Below, in pieces: positions 1 through 5,423 of a DNA stretch of 6,937 bases. The DNA is from Campylobacterales bacterium (GTDB lineage: Bacteria > Campylobacterota > Campylobacteria > Campylobacterales > QNZT01), in assembly GCA_015489185.1 (NCBI GenBank), contig WGAE01000164.1, positions 1 through 6,937 of the forward strand, in the 5' to 3' direction. How positions within the stretch are numbered: position 1 is the first letter of the stretch; the number at the start of each line of letters is the position of its first letter. The position numbers were made by a program, and so were the translations under genes. The notes beneath the pieces are model-generated. The model was not told the DNA's origin. It made no database searches and saw nothing but the letters and a program-made list of their open reading frames with translations.

Positions 1-165
1 TCCTACCAGTCCGCTTTTGCCGACACCGGTGATGATCAGTTTACCTTCGATTGCATCGATCAGTTTGACCGCTTCGTTGATCTCCTCACCGAGCAGATCG
101 CTACTGTGTAAAAGCTCTTGTGCTTCGGTTCTGAGGACTTCCTGCGCTATTTTCGTGTAGTTCAT
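1..165 (-). CDS. kdsD: KdsD/KpsF/GutQ-family arabinose-5-phosphate isomerase, N-terminal fragment (runs off left edge)
   Basis: The first 55 residues are present, beginning MNYTKIAQEVLRTEAQELLH. They form the helical lead-in of a sugar isomerase (SIS) domain and end in GKLIITGVGKSGLVG, the phosphosugar-binding loop typical of the KpsF/GutQ/KdsD family (GVGKSG at residues 47-52). Known members interconvert ribulose 5-phosphate and arabinose 5-phosphate, the first committed step to Kdo for lipopolysaccharide, in the cytoplasm. Family members are about 320 residues with two C-terminal CBS domains, so most of the gene lies outside. The ATG at 165 is the only sensible start: the codons before it run into the rnj stop just upstream. 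There is no strong Shine-Dalgarno sequence, so translation is probably coupled to rnj, whose stop lies 6 bp upstream. I recall the order rsmA-rnj-kpsF from H. pylori, which supports the call. Whether it serves Kdo or capsule synthesis cannot be told from this fragment. Confidence 0.9.
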   Translation of the reverse strand, partial: MNYTKIAQEVLRTEAQELLHSSDLLGEEINEAVKLIDAIEGKLIITGVGKSGLVG

Positions 166-171
166 GAACAG

Positions 172-2142
172 CTACATCAAAAAGATTGTCGGTACGATGG
201 TCGGGTACTTTTTCATCTGTCTGAAGATGTGTTTGCGTACCACCTGTCTGAGTCCGTTTTCGATCAGTTTCGGATCCTCGAACTGCTCCGGTTTGGCGTT
301 GATCAGATACTGATCCAAAATCTCTTCGATCTCTTTGGAGAAGGCTTTGTCACGTTTGTCCGGAACAATACCGTAAGTGCGCACGACAGGTTTGCCGATC
401 AGTTTTTTGGTTTGCTGATCGATTTGCGCGACGATCATCACGACACCCGCTTCGGCAAGGTTTTGTCTGTCGATGACGACATCGTTTTCGATCTGTTTAT
501 TTAACTGGTTGTCAATGTAGGTTTTACCCGCTTTGACGGTACCTACCTTTCGCAGACCTCTTTGGCTCACTTCGATCTGATCTCCGTCGCTCATCAAAAA
601 GATGTTGCGCGGATTGATGCCGCACTGAATACCGGTCTGTGCGTGACGGTGGATATGGTTGTACTCTCCGTGTACGGGCATGAAGTATTTGGGTTTGACG
701 AGTCTTAGCATCAGTTTCTGCTCTTCGATCGCGGCGTGTCCGCTGACGTGGATTTCACTGAAGTCCTGATACGCCACTTTCGCACCCGCTTTGATCAAAA
801 AGTTGAGTACTCTGGAGACGCTTGCTTCATTGCCCGGAATCGCTTTGGCGGAGATGATGATCTGATCGGTCGGTTTGATTTTCACGTGTCGGTGTTCATC
901 CGTCGCCATACGGTAAAGGGCGCTCATTGTTTCACCCTGGCTTCCTGTCGTGACGATCAGGACATCTTTGTCGTCATATTTGTTGACTTCATGAGGATCA
1001 ATAAAGATACGTCTGTCAAGGTTGATGTATCCGAGCTCCATCGCAATGTCGAGGTTTCGTTCCATCGAACGACCGATGACACAGACTTTTCGGTTATATT
1101 TGATACCGTGCTGGATCGCCTGGTAGACACGGTGGATGTTGGAGGAGAAGGTGGACATAATAACACGCCCCTTTGCCTGACTGAAGATACGGTCGAAAGT
1201 AGGACCGACGGTGCTTTCACTTTTGGTGATTCCCTCTTTGTAAGAGTTTGTCGAATCGCTCATCAGCAGGAGCACACCTTTTTCTCCGTAGTGGGCGAAA
1301 CGGTGCAGGTCGGTCGGCATTCCGTCGATCGGAGTATGGTCGATTTTGAAGTCACCGGTATGAATGATGGTGCCCGCTTCGGTGGTAATTGCCAGTGAAG
1401 AGGCGTCGATGATGGAGTGGGTGACGTGGATCCATTCGATCTCGAAATCGCCGATTTTGTAGATTTTGCGTTTTTCGATCGGACGGAAATAGTTTTTATC
1501 TTTTTTGAGTCCGTGCTCGTCGAATTTGTTGGCGATCATCCCAAGCGGCAGCGGTGTACCGTAGATAGGGAATTTGAACTGTTTGAAAAAGTAAGGAACC
1601 GCACCGATATGGTCTTCATGTGCGTGGGTGATGATGATACCTGCGATTTTATCTTTGATTTTACGAATATAGTTGAAATCGGGTACAAGAATATCGACAC
1701 CGTGCATATCTTCACTCGGAAAGCTCATACCGATATCGATGATGATCGCGGAGGTATTGGTCTCCATTACCATGAAGTTTCCACCGATTTCCCCCAGTCC
1801 GCCCAGCGGCGTGATTTTGACGCTGGCATTGGATGCCTGGATATTGTTGTAGGTTGTCAGGGCGTCGGAGCGTACTTTTTTATTGGCTTTGATCGCATCT
1901 TTGATTGCGAGTTCCCAGTCCTGATTTCCGAGTTTGGCTGAAAATTTCGGTGTCCCTTTGCGTTTCTTGCCGCCTCGCGACTGTCCTTGCCCTTGTTTCT
2001 GGTTTTGGTTTTGATTGTTGTTTCTGTTTTGGTTTCCTCTTCTGTTACCGTTTTTTTGCCGGTTTTGATTTTGTCCTCCGCCGTTTTTGGCGTTAGTATT
2101 GGTATTTGTCTGATTGTTTTGATTATTTTGATTGTCAGCCAT
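172..2142 (-). CDS. rnj: Ribonuclease J with long Asn/Gln-rich N-terminal extension
   Basis: This 656-residue protein is a metallo-beta-lactamase/beta-CASP ribonuclease, which in this phylum is the main mRNA decay and rRNA maturation enzyme (endonuclease and 5'-3' exonuclease), known in H. pylori to work with the helicase RhpA. The catalytic core begins near residue 106 (SVKITPLGGLGEIGGN). The metal site shows HAHEDH (H173, H175, D177, H178), H242 and D264 in HTGDFKID. The beta-CASP part holds STFSSNIHRV and TTGSQGE (from 398), then HVSGHA (465-470) and PVHGEYNH (489-496). The C-terminal domain follows from about 550. Residues 1-66 are low complexity, with 33 of the first 56 being Asn or Gln plus Arg/Lys/Gly, and are likely disordered. 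H. pylori RNase J also has a long, different polar extension. The ATG at 2142 has an AGGGA box 6 nt upstream, which overlaps the rsmA stop codon. It lies 9 bp after rsmA and 6 bp before kdsD. Confidence 0.97.
   Translation of the reverse strand: MADNQNNQNNQTNTNTNAKNGGGQNQNRQKNGNRRGNQNRNNNQNQNQKQGQGQSRGGKKRKGTPKFSAKLGNQDWELAIKDAIKANKKVRSDALTTYNNIQASNASVKITPLGGLGEIGGNFMVMETNTSAIIIDIGMSFPSEDMHGVDILVPDFNYIRKIKDKIAGIIITHAHEDHIGAVPYFFKQFKFPIYGTPLPLGMIANKFDEHGLKKDKNYFRPIEKRKIYKIGDFEIEWIHVTHSIIDASSLAITTEAGTIIHTGDFKIDHTPIDGMPTDLHRFAHYGEKGVLLLMSDSTNSYKEGITKSESTVGPTFDRIFSQAKGRVIMSTFSSNIHRVYQAIQHGIKYNRKVCVIGRSMERNLDIAMELGYINLDRRIFIDPHEVNKYDDKDVLIVTTGSQGETMSALYRMATDEHRHVKIKPTDQIIISAKAIPGNEASVSRVLNFLIKAGAKVAYQDFSEIHVSGHAAIEEQKLMLRLVKPKYFMPVHGEYNHIHRHAQTGIQCGINPRNIFLMSDGDQIEVSQRGLRKVGTVKAGKTYIDNQLNKQIENDVVIDRQNLAEAGVVMIVAQIDQQTKKLIGKPVVRTYGIVPDKRDKAFSKEIEEILDQYLINAKPEQFEDPKLIENGLRQVVRKHIFRQMKKYPTIVPTIFLM
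1981..2133 (-). repeat. Degenerate Asn/Gln-codon repeat tract inside rnj
   Basis: This stretch encodes residues 4-54 of RNase J and is an imperfect run of AAT/AAC and CAA/CAG codons. On the plus strand it reads as a T/G-rich low-complexity tract with recurring units such as ggttttg and ttgtttctg. The repetition is not perfect, and both synonymous codons are mixed, so it is an old or selected amino-acid-level repeat rather than a fresh slippage product. Confidence 0.75.
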
Positions 2143-2148
2143 GATATT

Positions 2149-2153
2149 TCCCT
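2149..2153 (-). promoter_or_regulatory. Ribosome binding site of rnj overlapping the rsmA stop
   Basis: AGGGA lies 6 nt before the rnj ATG and shares bases with the TAG stop codon of rsmA (2152-2154). Ribosomes ending rsmA would therefore stand on the rnj initiation site, which suggests translational coupling. The function is inferred from position. Confidence 0.6.
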
Positions 2154-2955
2154 ATTTATTTAAATTTTTAAACAATAGGTGATATGTCGAAGTCTCGAGT
2201 TGATGTGGCCTTGCGTTTTGTGCAATCTCAAGCAGTGCAAACTGTTCCAGGAGCCTTTCTTTGGGGTAAAGATCCTGCAAATTTTTCAGCACGACCTTCC
2301 GCGGCTGTTTGAAAGCGGCTTTGAGAAACGTTTTGAACGCTTCCAACTCCTCTTTGTCCGCAAAAAGCGTTTTATCTGTATACTCTCTGAATTTTTCCAG
2401 TTTCAGCACCGCCGAAGTCACTTTCGGAGGAGGATCGAAACATTCTGGTCCTACATCAAAAAGCACTTGCGTGTGTGCAATACTATTTGCCAAAATCGAC
2501 AAAGAGGAGAAGTGCTTCTCTCCCGGACGGGAGGCAAACTTATCTGCTACCTCTTTTTGTATCATCACCAAAATCGTACGGCATCTGGGATCTTCCAGTG
2601 CTTTGAGGATGATATTTGTCGCAACATAGTAGGGCAGATTCGCGATGAGGTGATATGGTTCATCTCTCAAAGCGGCGTTTTGCCAGGCTTCGAGTACATC
2701 GCCGCAAATCAGCTCCAGGCGACCGCCTGTAATGTCGGTCTCATATGTTTTTTGCAAATAACCGCATAACTCTAAGTCAATCTCAAAAGCTGCCACGCGC
2801 TTACCGCTTTGCAGCAACTCTTTCGTTAAATCACCTAAGCCAGGTCCAATTTCGACAATTTGGATGTCGTCGTTGGGCATCGCTTGGATGATTTGTTTTT
2901 TGACGGCTATATCTTTCAGAAAATTTTGACCGTACTTTTTTTTCGCTTTGATCAA
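2152..2955 (-). CDS. rsmA: 16S rRNA (adenine1518-N6/adenine1519-N6)-dimethyltransferase
   Basis: RsmA (KsgA) dimethylates two adjacent adenines in the 3'-terminal hairpin of 16S rRNA late in 30S assembly, using S-adenosylmethionine. The 267-residue length matches the family. The N-terminal KKYGQNFL (residues 6-13) is the family start motif. EIGPGLG (35-41) is SAM motif I, FEID (57-60) ends with the acidic residue for the SAM ribose, GDVLE (85-89) follows, and NLPYY (106-110) is the catalytic motif IV. FDPPPKV (173-179) and the helical C-terminal domain complete it. The start is TTG at 2955: it places the family motif at the usual distance, there is an in-frame TAA three codons upstream, and AAGGA (2966-2970) lies 10 nt before it. 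It is first in the rsmA-rnj-kdsD operon. A rare start codon with a long spacing may keep its expression low. Confidence 0.96.
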   Translation of the reverse strand: MIKAKKKYGQNFLKDIAVKKQIIQAMPNDDIQIVEIGPGLGDLTKELLQSGKRVAAFEIDLELCGYLQKTYETDITGGRLELICGDVLEAWQNAALRDEPYHLIANLPYYVATNIILKALEDPRCRTILVMIQKEVADKFASRPGEKHFSSLSILANSIAHTQVLFDVGPECFDPPPKVTSAVLKLEKFREYTDKTLFADKEELEAFKTFLKAAFKQPRKVVLKNLQDLYPKERLLEQFALLEIAQNARPHQLETSTYHLLFKNLNK

Positions 2956-2991
2956 TAGGGCTTATTCCTTTCCCCACTCTAAAAACAGGGG

Positions 2992-2997
2992 ATTATA
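2992..2997 (-). promoter_or_regulatory. Probable -10 box of the rsmA-rnj-kdsD promoter
   Basis: A perfect TATAAT reads on the minus strand within AAAGTATAATCC, about 37 bp before the rsmA TTG, which gives a leader of roughly 30 nt. There is no good -35 hexamer at 16-18 bp. That is common in Campylobacterota sigma-70 promoters, where the upstream region is instead A/T-rich, as here (2998-3011). Confidence 0.6.
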
Positions 2998-3011
2998 CTT
3001 TATTTTTACTT

Positions 3012-3043
3012 AAATGCCGTTGATGCCTCTAAACGGCGTTTTT
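3012..3043. terminator. Hairpin between the rhodanese gene and rsmA, possible terminator
   Basis: AAATGCCGTT (3012-3021) pairs with AACGGCGTTT (3032-3041) around a 10-nt loop, with one G-U wobble in the plus-strand RNA, and is followed by two more T residues. It therefore reads best as an intrinsic terminator on the plus strand. On the minus strand, which carries the genes, the stem has a C-A mismatch and no U tract follows, so termination of the rhodanese transcript here is uncertain. Confidence 0.35.
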
Positions 3044-3069
3044 ACGGGAAATTTGTATCGGATTGGACC

Positions 3070-3096
3070 GGAGAAAAGATTATTTCTCCAGTTTTT
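3070..3096. other. Small hairpin at the rhodanese stop codon
   Basis: GGAGAAA (3070-3076) and TTTCTCC (3083-3089) form a 7-bp perfect stem with a 6-nt loop that contains the rhodanese stop codon (3080-3082). On the plus strand it is followed by AGTTTTT. It could slow antisense transcription or protect the mRNA 3' end. It could equally be chance, because one arm is coding sequence (GGAGAAA encodes the last residues). Confidence 0.25.
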
Positions 3097-3475
3097 CGTG
3101 CCAACCGAACATAATGCCGCCTTTGAGATCCTTGACGTGTTGATATCCGATCTGCTTGTCCAGAAAATCGCCGACGACCTTCGTGCGGCTTCCCGTACGG
3201 CAAACCAGAATGATCGGTTTGCTTTTATCCGGTGCAACCGTAAAAAGCTGCTCCAGAAATTTTTGTACGTTGTATCCGCCGCGCTCATCGAAAAACATAA
3301 TCTTGTGCGCACCCGGTATGATACCGGTTTCACGCCACTCGCCCGGGGTGCGAATGTCGATGACCGGTGCACCCGCTTTTTGAAGTTGCTTTAATTCATT
3401 TGCATCGATACTGACAAAGTCCGCAAGCAATATTGCCTGAAGTATCATCAGAACCGGTATGATTTTTTTCAACAT
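3080..3475 (-). CDS. Secreted single-domain rhodanese (periplasmic sulfurtransferase-like)
   Basis: This 131-residue protein begins with a signal peptide (MLKKIIPVLMILQAILLA, cleavage probably near residue 18), followed by one rhodanese domain. The domain shows PVIDIRTPGEW (residues 37-47), the conserved first CH2 motif, and the active loop CRTGSR (92-97) with catalytic Cys92. It ends at LKGGIMFGWHE, the usual closing motif. Such domains carry a persulfide on the cysteine and pass sulfur to thiols or cyanide. The exact acceptor is unknown, and small periplasmic forms such as PspE have no settled role. The ATG at 3475 has AAGGA 7 nt upstream. It follows the thioredoxin-like gene by 65 bp and has its own promoter-like sequence in that gap. 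Both proteins are exported, which suggests periplasmic thiol or sulfane-sulfur handling, as expected in a sulfur-oxidising member of this phylum. The pairing is inference. Confidence 0.9.
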   Translation of the reverse strand: MLKKIIPVLMILQAILLADFVSIDANELKQLQKAGAPVIDIRTPGEWRETGIIPGAHKIMFFDERGGYNVQKFLEQLFTVAPDKSKPIILVCRTGSRTKVVGDFLDKQIGYQHVKDLKGGIMFGWHEKLEK

Positions 3476-3503
3476 GTTTGTATCCTTGTTTCTTTTGAGA
3501 CGA

Positions 3504-3532
3504 ATTTTATCCTATTTTAAAGCCAAATGCAA
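3504..3532 (-). promoter_or_regulatory. Probable promoter of the rhodanese gene
   Basis: On the minus strand TTGCAT (3527-3532) and TAAAAT (3504-3509) are separated by exactly 17 bp, which is a good sigma-70 arrangement. Transcription would start near 3497, about 20 nt before the ATG, leaving room for the AAGGA site at 3483-3487. Read-through from the thioredoxin-like gene is also possible because no terminator is visible between them. Confidence 0.55.
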
Positions 3533-3540
3533 GTCACCGT

Positions 3541-4065
3541 TTAGCGAAACTCGACTTTCGGCTTCTCCTCGCACGGTTTGATTTTGTTGCAGGGAGTCAT
3601 AGAACGGTTGTTGTCATTTGCACTTTTTTCTACCGTTTGTGTGGCATTGATGTCGGTAGTGTTTGTGTCGGTGTCACGGTTTGCCTCTTTGAGAATTTCC
3701 AGAAACTCTTCGGGACGAAAACCGCCCACTTTTCTTTCGATCACCTCTTTTTGTGTTTCAGGGTCGATGAAAAAGAATGTCGGTGAGTCGATTGTCGCAA
3801 ACCTGCTCGGGTAGTGATCGTGTTCGATATCTTTGATGACGACAAAAAAATGATTGTTGAGATACTGCAATACCGCCGGTCTCTCCAGTACGATATCTTT
3901 CATGTAGGCACAAACGGGGCAACTGTGCAGACTCATCATGACCATCACCAGTTTATGCTCTTTTTTGGCTTTGTATACGGCATTTTGGTAGGAGTAGACC
4001 GTTTTGAGTTCGTTTGCTCCGAGCAACGTGAACATCAGCATCAACAAACCGATTGTTTTTTTCAT
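3541..4065 (-). CDS. Exported thioredoxin-fold protein with CPVC motif and C-terminal cysteine pair
   Basis: This 174-residue protein begins MKKTIGLLMLMFTLLGA, a signal peptide cleaved near residue 17. A thioredoxin-like domain follows (about 18-130), with the redox motif SCPVCAYMK (Cys49, Cys52) after a hydrophobic strand and SPTFFFID (from 94) carrying the cis-proline (Pro95). This resembles the thioredoxin_7/SoxW-like group that reduces or repairs periplasmic thiols. The substrate is not evident. After the fold, an Asn/Thr/Asp-rich linker (about 131-155) leads to PCNKIKPCEEKPKVEFR, a second cysteine pair (159 and 165) at the C-terminus that is not a standard part of the fold. I chose the ATG at 4065 because AAGGA lies 6 nt before it (4072-4076) and the signal peptide then starts with its Lys pair. 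A GTG 27 bp upstream is in frame but lies right after the -10 box. The pqi operon diverges from it. Confidence 0.85.
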   Translation of the reverse strand: MKKTIGLLMLMFTLLGANELKTVYSYQNAVYKAKKEHKLVMVMMSLHSCPVCAYMKDIVLERPAVLQYLNNHFFVVIKDIEHDHYPSRFATIDSPTFFFIDPETQKEVIERKVGGFRPEEFLEILKEANRDTDTNTTDINATQTVEKSANDNNRSMTPCNKIKPCEEKPKVEFR

Positions 4066-4081
4066 CGCCGTTCCTTCTTTG

Positions 4082-4098
4082 TATAATTTCACATTATA
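4082..4098. promoter_or_regulatory. Inverted repeat TATAAT-N5-ATTATA over the thioredoxin promoter
   Basis: TATAAT (4082-4087) and ATTATA (4093-4098) form a perfect 6-bp inverted repeat with the spacer ttcac. One arm is the -10 box of the minus-strand promoter. The other reads as a -10 box on the plus strand, so the element could be an operator or a back-to-back promoter pair. Only the symmetry is seen; the role is inferred. Confidence 0.35.
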
Positions 4099-4101
4099 AC
4101 A
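4093..4101 (-). promoter_or_regulatory. Extended -10 promoter of the thioredoxin-like gene
   Basis: The minus strand reads TGTTATAAT, a perfect extended -10 element (TG-N-TATAAT). The -35 position has no good hexamer, which an extended -10 can tolerate. Transcription would start near 4086, about 20 nt before the ATG at 4065, which also argues against the in-frame GTG at 4092 as the start. Confidence 0.6.
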
Positions 4102-4140
4102 CCGGAAAGTGTAATTATTGTGAATATCGGCAAAGTAATC

Positions 4141-4156
4141 AATATTTTAAAATATT
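4141..4156. promoter_or_regulatory. Perfect 16-bp AT-only palindrome upstream of the pqi operon
   Basis: AATATTTTAAAATATT is identical to its reverse complement and sits 47 bp before the first pqiA ATG, just upstream of the likely promoter. It could be a repressor site, a nucleoid-protein site or an AT-rich upstream promoter element. Because it is all A and T in an A/T-rich spacer, chance symmetry is possible. Confidence 0.35.
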
Positions 4157-4160
4157 TTTT

Positions 4161-4193
4161 TATATTTTGCACTAATCTTTATTGTGTTATGAT
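4161..4193 (+). promoter_or_regulatory. Candidate promoter(s) of the pqi operon
   Basis: Two -10 candidates are visible. TATATT (4161-4166) would give a leader of about 30 nt and has an A/T-rich upstream region. TGTTATGAT (4185-4193) is an extended -10 type, with TTGCAC (4167-4172) 15 bp upstream, but it would start transcription almost at the ATG (4203) and give a leaderless mRNA. The lack of a clear Shine-Dalgarno sequence before 4203 leaves this second option open. Confidence 0.35.
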
Positions 4194-4202
4194 GAAACAA
4201 TT

Positions 4203-4832
4203 ATGGAAAAGATACCGTTGGAGAAGCTTATTATCTGTTCGGAGTGTCATACGCCGCATCGTAAAATCAGACTCAAAGATGCAAAAACGGCGTATTGTGA
4301 CGTCTGTGAGCATGTACTCTATCATCGCCATGACAATCTGAAAGAGAAAGCGTTAGCACTGGCACTCGCGACACTGATCACCTTTTTGACCGCCAGTTCG
4401 TTTCCGATCGTGAAGATTGAAATCAACGGTATCTGGCAGGGATTGACGCTTCCGTTTGTCTTTGTGACACTTTTCAAGGAGTCGTTTTTTGTTGTCGGGC
4501 TCATCGTCAGCTTTCTGATCTTCGTCATACCGCTACTCTATGTGGTCATCTATACGTTTATCATGATTCTGATGCGGTGGGAAACAGGGAAAGAGACGAT
4601 TCGAAAACTTCTGGTCACGCTGGCGATGCTTCGCCCCTGGAACATGATCGAAATTTTTCTGATCAGCATTTTGGTTGCGCTGGTCAAGTTGATCGGATAC
4701 GCGCAGATTTCGTTCGGGGTGTCGTTCTGGGCGCTGGTTGCGTTCATTTTGTTCGATATCTATCTGACCAAAGCGATCAGATTATCGGATTTGTGGGACT
4801 TGTGGGATGAAACGTTTGCAAATCGATACTAA
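4203..4832 (+). CDS. pqiA: PqiA-domain membrane protein, first of two (split PqiA)
   Basis: This 209-residue protein is a single PqiA domain. An N-terminal zinc-ribbon-like part has CSEC and CDVC pairs (Cys12, Cys15, Cys32, Cys35). About four inner-membrane helices follow (roughly 48-70, 83-125, 148-165, 170-190), with the family motif RPWNMIEIFLISILVALVKL leading into the third. E. coli PqiA is about twice as long and joins two such domains; here the halves are separate genes. PqiA is the inner-membrane partner of the PqiB/PqiC MCE system, thought to move lipid between the membranes. The paraquat induction behind the name is E. coli biology and is not shown here. I chose ATG 4203. A TTG at 4182 is in frame but has no support, and no strong ribosome binding site is seen. 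It overlaps the next gene by 26 bp, so translation is probably coupled. Confidence 0.9.
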   Translation: MEKIPLEKLIICSECHTPHRKIRLKDAKTAYCDVCEHVLYHRHDNLKEKALALALATLITFLTASSFPIVKIEINGIWQGLTLPFVFVTLFKESFFVVGLIVSFLIFVIPLLYVVIYTFIMILMRWETGKETIRKLLVTLAMLRPWNMIEIFLISILVALVKLIGYAQISFGVSFWALVAFILFDIYLTKAIRLSDLWDLWDETFANRY

Positions 4833-5421
4833 ACTCATCGCCTGTCCGATATGTGATGCCGTCAATATCGATACGGGTGAAGAGGTGATCTGTCGCAGGT
4901 GTCGGCATAAGGTCTATCATGAAAAGCACAAGAGCTATGCCAGAAGCTGGGCGTTTTTGATTACGGCGATGATTTTGTACATTCCTGCAAATCTTTACCC
5001 TATTTTGATTACCAGACAGTTTGCGCACACACAGGAAAATACAATTATCGGCGGTATCATTTCGCTTTGGGAACATGGGAGTTATCCGATTGCACTGATT
5101 ATTCTTTTTGCTTCGGTGTTTGTTCCGATTGTGAAGTTTTTGATGTTGATCTATCTGCTTGTTGCGGTAAAGATGGAGACGACATCCTCAAAAGTCGATA
5201 AACATAAACTTTTTTATATTACCGAGATCATCGGTCCCTGGTCGATGGTGGATGTCTTTGTCGTATCGATTCTGGCGACACTGGTACACTATACCTATGT
5301 CAAAATCATTCCGGGGATTGCCTCGACTTCGTTTGCTTTGATGGTTATTTTTACGATGCTCGCGGCGCATAGTTTCGATACACGTATGATTTTACGCGGG
5401 AAAGAGGAGGAAGAGGAGTAA
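4807..5421 (+). CDS. pqiA: PqiA-domain membrane protein, second of two (split PqiA)
   Basis: This 204-residue protein is a second single PqiA domain. The N-terminal metal-binding part shows CPIC (Cys13, Cys16) and CRRC (Cys29, Cys32). About four membrane helices follow (roughly 46-66, 92-122, 145-165, 170-190). ANLYPIL (61-67) and GPWSMVDVFVVSILATLVHY (143-162) are family motifs, the latter matching the RPWNMIEIF motif of the upstream copy. It corresponds to the other half of a fused E. coli-type PqiA and probably forms a heterodimer with its neighbour. Its ATG lies inside the upstream gene in another frame and has only a weak GGGA-like site, so it likely depends on coupled translation. The last residues are an acidic tail (GKEEEEE) whose codons form the purine-rich ribosome binding site of pqiB, so that tail may be shaped by the needs of the mRNA. 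Confidence 0.9.
   Translation: MKRLQIDTKLIACPICDAVNIDTGEEVICRRCRHKVYHEKHKSYARSWAFLITAMILYIPANLYPILITRQFAHTQENTIIGGIISLWEHGSYPIALIILFASVFVPIVKFLMLIYLLVAVKMETTSSKVDKHKLFYITEIIGPWSMVDVFVVSILATLVHYTYVKIIPGIASTSFALMVIFTMLAAHSFDTRMILRGKEEEEE
5405..5418 (+). promoter_or_regulatory. Strong ribosome binding site of pqiB inside the end of the second pqiA
   Basis: The purine run contains GAGGAGG (5405-5411 region) and AGGAG (5414-5418), the latter 5 nt before the pqiB ATG at 5424. It is the strongest Shine-Dalgarno sequence in the window and contrasts with the weak sites before both pqiA genes, so PqiB may be made in excess of PqiA. That would fit a hexameric PqiB, as known in E. coli. Confidence 0.65.
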
Positions 5422-5423
5422 AT

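Noticed and set aside
736..1398. 220-codon open frame on the plus strand, opposite rnj
   Set aside because: It lies wholly antisense to the conserved catalytic core of RNase J. Its translation shows no domain and is rich in Asp, Val and Phe, as expected from reverse complements of ordinary codons.
1417..1941. 174-codon open frame on the plus strand, opposite the RNase J metal site
   Set aside because: It is antisense to a clear gene with no recognisable domain or ribosome binding site. It is a by-product of codon usage.
2179..2769. 196-codon open frame on the plus strand, opposite rsmA
   Set aside because: It is antisense to the SAM-binding and catalytic motifs of RsmA, and no family is recognisable in its translation.
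4066..4092. Nine-codon N-terminal extension of the thioredoxin-like protein from a GTG at 4092
   Set aside because: It starts right next to the extended -10 box, has no ribosome binding site of its own, and would place extra residues in front of a normal signal peptide.
4082..4125. Fur- or PerR-like box in the divergent spacer
   Set aside because: The A/T-rich inverted repeats do not match the 7-1-7 or TAATAATnATTATTA layout well enough, and resemblance in such A/T-rich DNA is cheap.
4182..4202. Seven-codon extension of the first PqiA from a TTG at 4182
   Set aside because: There is no ribosome binding site before it. The ATG at 4203 gives a length and N-terminus matching the second copy.
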